Below are positions 1 to 10,765 of a DNA stretch of 64,000 nt, piece by piece. The DNA comes from Desmodus rotundus (taxonomy: Eukaryota > Chordata > Mammalia > Chiroptera > Phyllostomidae). Location: contig NC_071391.1 in assembly GCF_022682495.2 (NCBI RefSeq), positions 82,115,161 through 82,179,160 on the forward strand, written 5' to 3'. Position 1 is the first letter of the stretch; every line of letters starts with the position of its first letter. The notes below the pieces were generated by a model that saw only the letters and a list, made by a program, of their open reading frames with translations, had not been told where the DNA came from and did no database searches. A program made the translations under genes and the position numbers.

Positions 1-1994
1 AACTGTATCCATTTTAAGTGTAAGCCATGTTTTTTAAAAGGAAGATTTTCTCAGATTTTAAAAAGTAATTCATGTTCAGGAATGGTAACACAATACCAAA
101 TATTTGTAATATTTTTATTCATTAATACATAGAATATTTTATATCGGGAAACTAGTTTTAAACTAAAATATTACAGTATGCTAGCCTATGATTTTAATCT
201 CCCAAGTATGATGTATTCATCTGGTGGTATGCTGGGCTCAGCCTGTACTGGCTGCTGAGAGCTGATTATTAATTTTCAGAAATTTTGCAAGCTGATTAAC
301 ATCATGTTAGAAGCTCAGCATCAGTGATTGTAGGTATATATACACCAAAGAATTTGGTTTATAAGTCAGGGCCTTTTTTCCCCCCTCGCAGACACCTGGT
401 ACTACCACTGAAATGCTAGTGTGCACTGAAATGGGTTAGCATAAGTGTCCATTGGGGTTTAAGAAAATATTAGAACTTCTAATTCTGTTTATTTTTAAAT
501 TTATCTTCTTGTGTGCATTTTCTTACTGTATTTTTTTCCATTACCATTTAGTCCCCTCATACCCTCCTCCCCCACACAATCACCACATTATTGTCCATGT
601 CCATAAGTCCTTTTCCCTTTTTGCTCATTTTTAATGTACATAATGTATTTATACAGTGGCCCAAGTATGTAATTTGTGTCTCTTTATGTATATATTCGTA
701 AATACATATACATATCTATTTATATACACACGTGCATGCATATGCACACACATATCTATATTTGGCTAAACAACTTATTATTGATAGAAATTTGCAATTA
801 AAAGGGTGTGGGGACCATCAGAGTTACCATTAGCTAAAAATGAGACACTGTGGTGTGCCGCTCAAAACAATTCCTGAAACTCTGAAACTATAAAGGACCT
901 CTTAGGTCAAATTTATACCAGAGTATTTCTCTCCTTAAGCTTTTTTTTTCTTTTACTTTCTAAAGAGGATACTTACAAGATAATAATCACATTCCTAGAA
1001 GTCCCTGATGAACCGTAAGACAAACTGAGGTTAAAACCTCCAGGCTGCACATGATAATTCTGTGTTTATTTGAACTAAATAATCAGTTAAACTGATTTAC
1101 TGTTTGACTTGTTTAGACACAAATTATAGGTAGCTCTTAGTTTTTTGGTCTGATAGGCAATAGTCCTATACCTACATGTCAGAGACAATTTGCTTCAGCT
1201 TTTCAATAGATAGAAGTTCAATTTTATACTATTAGCGTGTGCCAGTACATAAAGCAATAGTGTTACAGAGAAGCAATCTAAAATTCACTCCTTTTGAATC
1301 TATAAATTCATTGCCTTCCAGTCCAGTTTAGTTTGAAAAGTCAAGTTTATGATAATAACAGACTTCTTTTCTGAACCTAGGAAAACTAATTTAAATAAAA
1401 GTATATATAGCAGTGGAGTTAATGAAGAAGCTTTTGAACAATGTTTCAAAATAATAATACTATGTTACAGTATTAAACTATAGTAGGAGGACTGTCACAT
1501 TGTGCCAGATTAGGTAGTCTCTAGACCAGATAAACTGAGCTGTATTTTATGATTCTTTTCTTGATTGCAGTCTTCCATATAACACAGGGCTAGAAAAGTC
1601 AGGGAGAGGTGGTAAAAAGTTGATCTTCACAACTCCTGTTACCGATATTAATATTTTTCAAACTTGAATGTGCATAATAATCACCTGGGGATTTTGTTAA
1701 CATGCAAATTCTGCATCAGGAGCTCTGGGGTGGAGGCTGAGAGCCTACACTTCTGACAGACCCCCTGGGCAGTGCCCTGCTGCCGGTCCATGGACACCCT
1801 TGGAAGAGCAAAGATCTGGATTTTTCACGAAGCATTAACATCAGGATATTGTGTCTTGTAAACTTGGCCAGCTTCTGAATTGTTCATAACTTTGACACTT
1901 TTTATTAGTAGTTTTAAACTAAGTAACTCTATAGAATGTTGTGGTAAATTGCAATTCTTTCCTGTCAGACTAATATGGAATTATTTATCAATAG
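1..1994 (+). other. SIK2: End of SIK2 upstream intron
   Basis: AT-rich intronic sequence before the SIK2 exon. I see no further exon. At 480-650 there is a C-rich antisense stretch ('gtccatgtccataagtcc') that resembles the 3' end of the local L1/HAL1 elements read backwards. At 660-770 there is an alternating TA/CA tract. The stretch 780-1650 shows no repeat or gene that I recognise. Confidence 0.6.
1656..1815. mobile_element. MER5A-like hAT-Charlie relic
   Basis: The stretch has the phrases of the ancient non-autonomous Charlie element MER5A: 'aataatcacctggggat', 'atgcaaattctgcatcagg' and a C/G-rich 'gaccccctgggcag' part. It is diverged and too degraded to show terminal repeats or a target-site duplication. 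It ends about 180 bp before the SIK2 acceptor. Confidence 0.6.
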
Positions 1995-2058
1995 GTGATG
2001 GAGACCAAAAACATGTTGTACCTTGTGACAGAATATGCCAAAAATGGAGAAATTTTTG
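1995..2058 (+). CDS. SIK2: SIK2 internal exon, kinase domain (partial CDS)
   Basis: This 64-nt exon encodes 21 codons plus one base: VMETKNMLYLVTEYAKNGEIF and the first G of the next codon. It is preceded by an AG acceptor (1993-1994) and followed by a consensus GTAAGT donor (2059-2064), so it enters in phase 0 and leaves in phase 1. The peptide lies in the N-lobe/hinge part of a Ser/Thr kinase of the AMPK-related family. From knowledge of the family it fits SIK2 better than SIK1, which has I, F and M where this has L, Y and I (MLYLVTEY, GEIF). SIK2 is a cytoplasmic LKB1-activated kinase that phosphorylates CRTC coactivators and class IIa HDACs. The asparagine after VMETK is, as I recall, serine in human SIK2. 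The intact splice sites argue against a processed pseudogene. The polypyrimidine tract is weak. No other SIK2 exon was found in the window. Confidence 0.85.
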
Positions 2059-2344
2059 GTAAGTACTTTTCCTTAACTTTTTAAAATTTGAAAATGTCAC
2101 TAATCTTCATGAATGGAGTATTTTCTATTCTCCCTTTTTAAGAGTTGGTAACATGAATTAGACATTTTTAATCATTAGAATATAATAAAATATCCAGTAA
2201 GCTAAAAATATGAAATGTAATTTATTCTCTTATATTTATGATATTAAAGGTACTGCTTAATGTTCTCATCTGTGTTAAAGAGAGTGGAGAATCGATTGTA
2301 GGGAGAAACTTTCATTCATATTGCAAGGGAGATATCCTTTCCTT

Positions 2345-2565
2345 TTATTGTCATTTTTACCCTCCTTTTTAACAAATATTTATTGAGCTCTTACTATATC
2401 CCGGGCATTGTAGTAGGTGTAAAGGATATGGTGGAAATCTGAGTGACACGGTCCCTGCCATCGTGGATCTGAAACAGTGTAGTAGGCCCTTAACTCTAGC
2501 TGTCAGACCTTGGCCAAGTCACTGTACTTTTCTGGGACCCTGTTCTTTTACCTCTAATAAATTAT
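2345..2565 (+). repeat. Ancient repeat start plus MIR SINE fragment
   Basis: 2355-2420 has the phrase 'aatatttattgagctc' typical of an old dispersed mammalian repeat. 2460-2565 contains MIR core-like text: 'cttggccaagtcactgtac' followed by a 'cctctaataaattat' tail. MIR is a tRNA-derived SINE that amplified in early mammals, so these are fossil copies. Confidence 0.5.
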
Positions 2566-2689
2566 TTGAGTAGTTGGTTTCTGTGATCCATTCTTACCCT
2601 TAAAAATTATGAATATTTTATTCTAGCTTTTATTTTTGTTCTGTGGAGCCAAAAGAGTGTAGGTAGTCTAAATATTTTTGGTTTTTAAC

Positions 2690-3180
2690 CTAAATTTAAC
2701 TCCAAAATTATTTTTTAAACAACTTTATAAATTGCACATATTTTAAGGTATACAATTTGATAAGTTTTATGTGTGTGAATAAACCATCACCACCATCAAG
2801 ATATCCATCATTCTCAAAAGCTTTTGTGTGCCCTTTGTAATCTGTCTCGCCCAGCTCACCACCAGGCCGTCATTGATCTGGTTTCCGACTCAGTATATTA
2901 GTTTGTGTCTTCCAGAGTTCTTTATAAATGTAGTCATGCAGCACGTGCTCTTATGTCTGGTTTCTTTCTCCCAGTGTAATTATTTTAAGATTCATCCATT
3001 TCGTTGTATGTATCAACATGTCATTTCTCTCTATTATTAGTAGATCCTATTTTATTAATATGCCCCAATTTGCTTATTCATTCATGTGTTGATAGATATT
3101 TGGGTTGGTTTCAGTTTTGGGCTATTACATGTGAATTGCAATGAACATCCATATACAGGTGTTTAACTTAGAGTCTGCCG
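2690..3180 (-). mobile_element. Old L1 3' region, antisense
   Basis: Read on the + strand it shows the antisense of old mammalian L1 3' sequence: 'ataaaccatcaccaccatcaa', the 'cagagttctttataaatg' block, 'agattcatccatttcgttg', and 'tgttgatagatatttgggttg' near 3090. No open frame survives. It runs directly into HAL1-type antisense sequence at about 3180. Confidence 0.65.
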
Positions 3181-5080
3181 TCAAGTAATATGCAGCACTT
3201 CAATATAGTATGAGAACCTTGCAATAATATACTTCTGTTTTGCCTTTCCCTGTCATACTTTCTCTTATATGTATTTTATAAAGTATAGTGTTGTTATTTT
3301 TGTTTAAAAAGTCAATTATGTTTTAAAGAGATTTCAGTATTTTTTTGAATCTTACATATTTAGCAGTGGAGTTATCATTGCCACATCTCTGTGTTCCCTT
3401 GTATACATACATTCATTTCATTTGGTTTTATTTTTCTTCTGCTTGAAGGATTTTCTTTACCATTTCTTGAGTACAGGTCAGTTGGTGATGAAATCTTTCA
3501 GCTTTCATATGTCTGAAATAATCTTATTTTGTCTATTTTTGAAAGATATTATACTGGGTATATATTTGTAGGTTGACTTTTTTTCTTCAGTACTTAAAAG
3601 ATGTTGCTCCACTGTCTTCTCATTTGCATTATTTCTGACAAGAAATCTGCTGTCATCTTTTTATTCCTCTGTATGCAATGTCCTTTCTCTGGCTACTTTT
3701 AAGATTTTCTGTTTACCACTGATTTTAACAATTTGATTATGATGTGCCTTTGTGTGGTTTTCTTCATGATTCTTATGTTTGGTGTTCACTGAACTTCTTG
3801 GATTTGTGAATATACAGTTTCCATCAAATTCAAAAATTTTTCAGCCATTATTTTCTTAACTCTTTTTCTGGCTCACCCCTCTCTCCTCTTCTTCAGAGAC
3901 CCCAATTATACACATAGTAGGCTTCTTGAAATTGTCCCACAGCTCACTGATGCACTTTTCTATTTTAAAAATTCCTGTTTCTCTTTATTTCATTTTTTTT
4001 CGATAGCTGCTATTTCTATGTCTTAAATTTACTAATCCTTTCTTCTACAATGCCTAATCTGCCATTTATCTCATCCAGTTTTTTTTTCATCTCAGACATT
4101 GTCATTTTCAGCTCTATAAACTTGACTAGGGCCTTTTTTTAACATCTACATTTTTAGTGGGCTCTGAACATAGAGAATGGTTATGTATTAATTTAATGTC
4201 CATGTCTCCTAATTCTGGCATCTCTATCAGTTTTGGATCAGTTTTAAATTATTGATATTTCTCCTCAGTTTTGATTATATTTTCTCGCTTTTTTACATGC
4301 CTGCTAGTCTTTGACTGGATGGCAGATATTGTCAGTTTTACCTTTTTGGTTGCCACGTATTTTTGTATTTCTATAACACATCGTGACTTTTGTCCTGATA
4401 TGTAGTTAAGCTATTTGGAAACAGTTTGATCCATTTGGGTGGGGGTTTTTGTTTGTTTGGTTGGTTATGATTGGAGCAGTGCTCAGTCTAGTTATTTCCC
4501 ACTTTGGAGTACGTTACTCAATGCCCCATAAATTCTGGATTTGGGGTTTTTTTCTAGCCTGGCCTGTAGGAACAGGCACTATTCCTGGTACCAGGAACTA
4601 CTCTATCTAATCCTCTCATACTGTTCTTTCTTTGGCCTCAGGTAGTTTTCTCACACACGTGTACAAATCAGTACACTCCTGAACACTGAAGGGGGTCCCT
4701 GTGCAGATCTTCAGTGTCCTCTTTGCATGTAGCTCTCGCTTCTCTGGGGTACTCTGTTTTGTAGCCTCTATTGGCTTTGTTCTTTCTAGACTCTCAGCTC
4801 TGTCTTCTTCAACTCAGGGACTTTGCTGGCTCAGCCTGGGCTCCCCCTCACTATGTGGTGGCCTGCACACTTTCTCAAGGCACTCATTGGTCTCACCTCA
4901 TTTATCTCCTGTCTGCCAAGGATCACTCTCCTTTTTTGCCTGATATTCAGTGTTTTATAAACAAATGTTATATATTTTTGTCTGTTTTTGGTTTGTTTGT
5001 TTGTTGGAAGAGGGGGGTGTTTCAGGCAGGAAGGTAAATTCAGTTCCCATTACTTCATCCAGAAGCCTTTGAAAACAGAA
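3180..5080 (-). mobile_element. Ancient HAL1 (half-L1), antisense, near full length
   Basis: On the + strand this reads as the reverse of the old mammalian HAL1: 'gatgttgctccactgtcttc', 'agattttctgtttaccactg', 'ttgattatgatgtgcctt' (ORF1 part), a T-rich coiled-coil segment, then a C-rich 5' UTR ('cactattcctgg', 'cacacgtgtacaaatcagtac'). It ends near 5065 with 'ccattacttcatccagaag', the reverse of the L1 5' start that carries the YY1 site. HAL1 keeps the 5' UTR and ORF1 of L1 but has no ORF2. Many stops show it is a fossil. The open frames at 4701-5037 are chance reads through the 5' UTR. Confidence 0.7.
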
Positions 5081-5340
5081 GCCTCCAGTCCTCAAAAATT
5101 ATCTTTAATTATAGTTATTTTTAAAAGAAGGAATTATATATACTTTATAGTTTTGAAAAAATGTATTATTTACAGTCGAGTTTAAATAGTTTTGATTCAA
5201 TTATTTTCTAATTGTATTTTAAGGAAGACAGTTGGCTTACCTATTTTACTTATTTTTTTTCTTTTTTATGATACTGCTTATTGAGCTTACTTATATTCTT
5301 AAGATATTTCTTTCAACTAGAAGCTTCTTAACTATTGTTA
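5081..5340. other. Unassigned AT-rich intronic sequence
   Basis: AT-rich sequence between the antisense HAL1 and a MIR-like fragment. I see no gene, repeat family or site in it. Confidence 0.4.
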
Positions 5341-5344
5341 TAAT

Positions 5345-5450
5345 AGAATGGTATGGGCTTTGAAGCCAAGCAGACTCTGCTATACCACAATTGTTTATAA
5401 TGCTCGCTACACTGTAGTAATTGTTGCATTGCTTTGGACAAGTTTCTTTT
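5345..5450 (+). repeat. MIR SINE fragment
   Basis: Diverged MIR: 'gggctttgaagccaagcagactctgctat' corresponds to the MIR left part, followed by 'gctttggacaagtttctt'. It ends in a T-rich and CT-rich low-complexity tract (5445-5510). Confidence 0.5.
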
Positions 5451-5519
5451 TTTTTTTCCCCCTTTCTTCTTTCTTTTTGTTCTTTCTCTTTTTTTCCTTT
5501 TCTTTTTTACATTTACTCA

Positions 5520-6480
5520 CTCATTCAGTCAGTCAGTCTTTCAGGAAATCTTTATTGAAAACCAACCAGGTGTCATACACTATTCTGTATAGTAAGAATA
5601 CCACAACAAAGAAATCAGAAAAAAATTCCTGTTCTCATAAACTATACGTACTAGTGTGGGAAGAGAGACAGTGAACAAAATAATATTATATAGTATATTT
5701 ATGGCAATATGTGCTGTGGAAATAATAAAGCAAGGAAAGGGGCATGAGGGGTGGGGAAGTTGATTACAATATTTAGCAGAGTGGCCGGGGAGGCCTCACT
5801 GATGTTTGAGCAAAGATTAGAAAGCTCAATCAGATAGCTATGGGGGAAAGAGGGTAATCCAGGGAGAGGGAAGTGAAAGGTCCTGAGGCAGCAGTATGTT
5901 TGGTCTTTTCAAGGAATAACAGGGAGGTCAGTACAGCTGGAGAGAGGCAAGCATGAGGGAAGAGCAAGAGTGAGCAAGGAGGAAGAATAATAGGAGATGA
6001 AGTCAGAAAGGTAAATGGAGGGCAGATTTGGGGGCTTTGCAGGCCATTGGAAGGACTTTGTCTCTTGCCTTGAATAAAATTGGGGAACCATTATTGGTGT
6101 TTGAACACAGAAGTGATTGCCTCTAATTTAACATTTTAAAAGCACCCTTCTGGCTTCTGTGTTGAGAATAAATTGTAGTAAGCTAGGGTGGAAACAGGGA
6201 AACCAGGTAGGAGGCTTTGTCCACATAAGAGATGATGATGGCTTAGACCAGGGTAGTAGTACCGCATCTAGTGCTAAGTGGTCAGACTTACGACATCTGG
6301 AAAGTTGAATCGGGATTTTTTGACAGATGGGCACCACCTAGGTAGTAAGTATAATTAGGGAAGGTATCTGATCCCTGAGGCACTCAAACATTAAACGTTT
6401 GGGAAGAGAGGAGAAACCAACAAAGGAGTCAGAGAAGACAACCAAGAGAATGCAGTAGTATCCTGAAAACCAAGTAGCAC
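5520..6480 (+). repeat. Unnamed ancient dispersed repeat, copy 1
   Basis: Contains the ordered phrases of a long non-coding mammalian dispersed repeat: 'cattcagtcagtcagtc', 'cctgttctcataaact', 'ggaaataataaagcaag', 'ggtcctgaggcagcag', 'ggaataacagggaggtcag', 'aggccattggaaggactttg', 'cttctggcttctgtgttgag', and 'tgaggcactcaaacatta'. The same order recurs at 44375-45850 and, in pieces, at 33850-34870. I do not remember its library name. It has no coding capacity. Related sequence may continue to about 6960. Confidence 0.5.
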
Positions 6481-7680
6481 TCTGCTACAGAGACACTTTG
6501 GAGTGAAACAGAACGAAGATGCATTTGTTCACATAGAACAGATTTGATTCATTCCGTAATGTAGCAGATGAGACATCAGGGAGGGGCAGTACATTGGACA
6601 CTGTATTGAGAGGGAAAAGGTTTAGAGCAGCCGGTGGTGCTCATATGTTAGTCAAGGGATGAATAAAGCATTGATGATTAGCAGTGAGGGAGTTTATTAC
6701 TCACGGTCAGCAGTGCTTTCCAACCCAGGAGGAGAAAAAGTAGATCATCTGAATGGCCCAGGTTGGGGATTGGAATGGTAGAAGGACAGATGCACCTAGG
6801 ACAGAAGGACACAGCAACTCCTGTGGCCAAAGAGGTGAGAGTTGAAATGGCTGACAGTGAGTGAGGTCCAAGTTCAGGAGGGATGTAAGTGAAGCAACAA
6901 AGGGAGTGGTTTTATGAGCTGAAGAAATAGAACAGTGGAGCAGGAAGGTTATGAAGGTGAAGTACATTTAGGAAAAAAACATTCTTGTATATAAAATAAA
7001 AACTCCAACCTGATTCTGTACATAACTTCCCAGGACCTTGACACTTGCAGGTCCTCTTCTGAGGCTGGCACTGACCGCCCTAACTGCCCCGTGAATTCAG
7101 GAAGGGCCTTAGGTCTTTCCACTCTCCTCGGCGGCTCTCTGTATAGAGAGAGGTTTCCTGTGCCATCTGGTTTTCTTGCTCCATCGGACTAGGTTTACTG
7201 CAAGAGAGTGAGTGGGCGACGTGCTGGGACTGCATCTGCAGTGCAGGACTGAGGCATACGAGGCTGTGCTGTGTATGCCCTTCATTTTTGTTTGGTAGTT
7301 AGATTGCGTTTTATTCCGTAGATGGCTGACGCACCTTGGAAGGAGAATGATACAGAAACAATAATTCTAAAATACAAGTAAGAATAAAGGAGTGATTCAG
7401 AAAATACATGGAACAGTAGCAGACAATCACGAAAGGTGGGGGAAGGGAACACAAGTGTGCAGGCAGTAAGGGCGCAGGAGCTTCAGATATGGCTCTAAGC
7501 TTTATGCTGTAACAGTGAAAGAATATGTAGTCATTTGCAGAGTTTTATCTCAGAGAAAGAAAGGTACATATCCCTCGAAGAAAACAAAACTTTTTTTGGG
7601 AGTAAATTTGTCCTTTGGGGTTTCTTATAAGAAGTACTACATAAGCCATGTTTTAAAAAACAAAAATCTGATTAAGACTG
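6481..7680. other. Unassigned intronic sequence with a GC-richer patch
   Basis: 6481-6960 is purine-rich and may be the degraded end of the preceding repeat. 7020-7290 is richer in G and C than its surroundings, with CpGs ('ctcctcggcggctc', 'gggcgacgtgctggg'), and I recognise no repeat there. It could be a conserved non-coding element. I see no open frame of note. Confidence 0.35.
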
Positions 7681-7805
7681 TTTCAAGGGCTTCCAATCTT
7701 TTTCGAATAAAGTCCAGGATTCTTAACAAGGCCAGCAAGGATGATTACCCTCTACAAATGTACCTGGCCTTAAATACAATAACTCTAAAGGTTGTCATTT
7801 CTTGA
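7680..7805 (+). repeat. L2 LINE 3' fragment
   Basis: 'cgaataaagtccaggattcttaacaaggcc' followed by a 'ctacaaatgtacctggcct' block matches the L2 3' region ('aaagtccaaactccttaacatggcc' type). It is directly followed by a MIR in the opposite orientation. Confidence 0.6.
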
Positions 7806-8050
7806 ACATTTACAATATGCTGGGCATTATGCTAACTCCTGTATACATGCTGTGTTATCTTGTCTTCTCAAAACCCTTACAAGATAGGGACTGTTAATAT
7901 CTTGGTTTACACCGAGGAAACTGAGGCACAGAGATTAAACAGTTTGCCCAAATCACACAGCAAGGAAGGCTGTAAGTGGCATAACCAAGGCTTAAGCCTT
8001 AGTCTGACTTCAAAGGCTGAGCTCTTAACGACTCCACTATACTGTTTAAT
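7805..8050 (-). repeat. MIR SINE, antisense, nearly complete
   Basis: Reads as reverse MIR: 'atgctgggcattatgctaac', 'cctacaagat'-like centre, then 'gaggaaactgaggcacagag', 'agtttgcccaaatcacacagc', and 'gctcttaacgactccactat' at the tRNA-derived end. It is one of the better preserved MIR copies in the window. Confidence 0.75.
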
Positions 8051-8399
8051 GTGTCCCCTTAAAGTTCTTTGAATTTAACAAGGTTTTTCTCTTAGTGACT
8101 TGGTACAGTACTGTTTCTTCTACCCAAAGGATTCTCTGGCCTCCCTGCATCCCCTTAAGCATGTCAGTGAATTGAGTTAAATTGATAGATATCATTAATG
8201 TTATCATTAAAACTACAAATAGACAAAACATGTAATAGTTTTGTCCGCTATGATGGATAATGGACACAGAAAGCACCTGAGCCCGTCTTCAGTACTTTGG
8301 AAACTGGCCAGTGGACTTCTTACCAAATCTAATGACCAAATCTAATCTGATCACAAAAACCCTAACTAGGCTGATCTCCATACTATTTGTTTTCAAAAT

Positions 8400-8745
8400 A
8401 GAAAATGTATACTTTTGATTGCATATCTGTGCTCCTGTTTATCTAGAGACCTAGAAAGCCCTTTACTCTCTGCATATTCAAATCTTCCCTTCTTAAGAGG
8501 CCTACCTGAAGTTCCAGCTCTTCAATAGTCTTTCTCAATTAATTCTGTCCACACTGATTTCCTCCCATAAGAGCATTGTAGTTCTCTTTCCTGCACAACT
8601 CATTTTAGAATTTCTCTATATACTGCCTTTCATTGTTATTTAAAGTCTTCATGTGTATCTTTTTATCTCTACTAGACTATAAGCTTCTGTTGAGGACTTA
8701 GCATAATACACAGCTTTTTATAAACACCTGTTGAATGAATGATGT
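8400..8745 (+). repeat. L2 LINE 3' end
   Basis: Contains the L2 3' UTR order: a pyrimidine-rich 'cttcccttcttaagaggcct' part, 'ctctactagactataagcttctg', and the terminal 'cacctgttgaatgaatg'. It ends at the usual L2 3' terminus. Confidence 0.7.
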
Positions 8746-9050
8746 CATAGTCTACTTTGGCCTAATACCCCTTATTTACTTAGTGAAACCAACAGAAGAA
8801 CACTGCCAGGTTAAGTAATGAGGTGCTCCTTTCTTTGTTCAGTTTTTGAAAGGACTCTTCTGTTGGTTTACACTTCCAGAGATAAACACGAATGAGGAAA
8901 TGCAAACTAAATCAGGGAAGAAAATTGGCTTACTCTAGTATACTGAGCAGTTGTTGAGTACTTACTGGTAGTTACCACCCAACACTTAACATTTTTTCTT
9001 CCAGCTCCATGCTGCCCTAGTATAATGGTAAATAAGGGCATATCCATTTA

Positions 9051-9273
9051 TTTTTCTTTTAATCCTTATTCAAGAATGTGTTTATCGACTTTTAGAGAGA
9101 GCGGGGGGGAGAGAAACATCAGTGTAAGAGAAAAACAATCAGTTGCCTCCCCTATGGGCCCTAACCAGGGGATCAAACCCACAATCTAGGTATGCGCCCT
9201 GACCAGGAATCGAACCCACACCCCTTTGGTGTATAGGACAACACTCCAAGCAACTGAGCCACTAGACCAGGGC
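9051..9273 (-). mobile_element. VES SINE 1 (bat tRNA-derived SINE)
   Basis: Antisense VES: the + strand reads from the reversed tail ('gtttatcgacttttagagag') to the reversed tRNA head ending in 'gaccagggca'. An imperfect 17-bp TSD (9034-9050 and 9274-9290, 'aagggcatatccattta' against 'aaggacatatacattta') brackets it, showing L1-type insertion. The two mismatches suggest it is not recent. Confidence 0.85.
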
Positions 9274-9430
9274 AAGGACATATACATTTAATCTGAGTAA
9301 TTTTTGTTTTCCAGCTTTTGTATAGCGTTTGGTGCTCATCTCTGAAGAGTATTATTTTCCTGACCTGGTAGCATGGAACATGTAATGGGAAATGAATTTG
9401 CTAAAAAGAGCCTTAGGTTATTTATAAACA

Positions 9431-9560
9431 CAGGGATGAGCAAAAGCAGGTTTACAGTTGTGAGTATGTGAAACACAGAGTTCATTCTTGTATTGTTATT
9501 CATTAATTGTTGTATTATTTTCCATTTGAACAGTTATAAACCCACTTTGGCCTTCCCCTA
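9431..9560. mobile_element. Fold-back MITE, copy 1
   Basis: A 130-bp element whose ends are inverted copies of each other: 'cagggatgagcaaaagcagg' at the left and the reverse of 'taggggaaggccaaagtggg' at the right. The centre is AT-rich, so the single strand could fold on itself. A partial 8-bp TSD ('tataaaca'/'tataaggt') fits hAT insertion. A second copy is at 16269-16391. Confidence 0.65.
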
Positions 9561-10179
9561 TATAAGGTTTTAACTCTAAAATTTTCTTTTGGAACCATAG
9601 GTATGATTAATAAAAATGATTTAAGATTCCTTCATTCTTTAGAACTATTTCCCATCGTTGTCCATGTGGTAATAGGCAGTAAATGGTGCAAAAATCTTGG
9701 GGTGGTCACCTCATCAGACAATTTGGGCACTATTCAAACAATTAAACCGGCAGTCAGCCATTTCCGGCCTGTTAATTAAATTACCCAGGGCCTTTGTTTT
9801 CAGATTTCTGCTCCTTGATACACTGAGTCTTTCCAGCCCAAGCATGTGCCTGAGGTTTATTGATTCATTTCCTGTCTTTCCCTTTCAACAGTAACATACT
9901 AGAATGCTGGCTGTGGTGACTATAAAGGGGCTTTGTTTTAGCCAAAATACCTTTAGACACTTGGTTACTCGGAGAATCTAGTTTAATTTCTGTGGTCTTT
10001 GGTTACTATCTTAACAGCATGAAGGTAATGTTAGAAAAGTTGTTTATTTGCCTTTTATGAGTTAAAGTAAACTTTGAGGGTTTTACTCATTTATAACACC
10101 ACTATGACTCTAATTTAGGTGTTAGTTCTTTAGGTTTTTAATTCTTAACCAGGGTCCCAATTGTAGTACTGCTTAAATC

Positions 10180-10371
10180 CATACTCACTTCTCCAGTTCG
10201 TTACATCATTCCTTTAGTTTGGACCCTCGTCACTTCTCACTTGAATTACTTTACCAAGCAGCCTAAAGTTTCTTTGCCTCCAGTTTTGCCCCTTTTCTAG
10301 ACCATCTTTCATGTTGTAACAGGGTATATGTAGCCAGGGGGACCCCAACTGTCAAAATGGTCTTTCTAAAA
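10180..10371 (+). repeat. L2 LINE fragment (left half)
   Basis: L2-like 3' sequence ('cttctccagttcgttacatc', 'aaagtttctttgcctcc') that stops at a VES insertion and resumes at 10623. The joining phrase is the L2 'aaaatgcagatctgattc' type. Confidence 0.5.
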
Positions 10372-10380
10372 TGCAGATCT

Positions 10381-10612
10381 GCCCTGGCTGGTGTGGCTTA
10401 TTAGTTGGTTGGAGCGTCATCCTGTAACCAAAAGGTTGTGGGTTCAATTTCCAATGAGGGCACATACCTAGGTTGAGGGTTCGATCCCTGGTCCAGGTGC
10501 ATATGGGAGGCCACCAGTCAGTGCCTCTCTATCACATTGATGTTTCTCTCTCTAAAAAGCAATGAAAAAAATGTCTTCAGGTAAGGATAAAAAACATAAT
10601 AATTTTTAAAAG
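10381..10612 (+). mobile_element. VES SINE 2, inserted in L2
   Basis: Begins 'gccctggctggtgtggct', has a B-box-like 'gggttcaatttcc', a second 'gggttcgatccctgg' motif and an A-rich tail ('aggataaaaaac'). A 10-bp TSD 'tgcagatctg' lies at 10372-10381 and 10613-10622. It splits an L2 relic into two halves. Confidence 0.9.
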
Positions 10613-10765
10613 TGCAGATCTGATTCTTGTCAATTTTGTACATAAAATATTTCTGTGGTTCCCCACTGCCTTCAGTATAGAATTGGTATTATAATGCAGC
10701 CCCTATATACCTTTCCAGTCACATTCCCATCACACCTTGTACGAGCTTTAGGAACTGAGCATAAT
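10613..10765 (+). repeat. L2 LINE fragment (right half)
   Basis: 'tttctgtggttccccactgccttcagtatag' and 'cctttccagtcacattcccatcacacc' are typical L2 3' phrases. It continues the fragment interrupted by VES 2. Confidence 0.6.

Noticed and set aside
4701..5185. Overlapping + strand frames of 65-88 aa
   Set aside because: Chance frames in the antisense HAL1 5' UTR.
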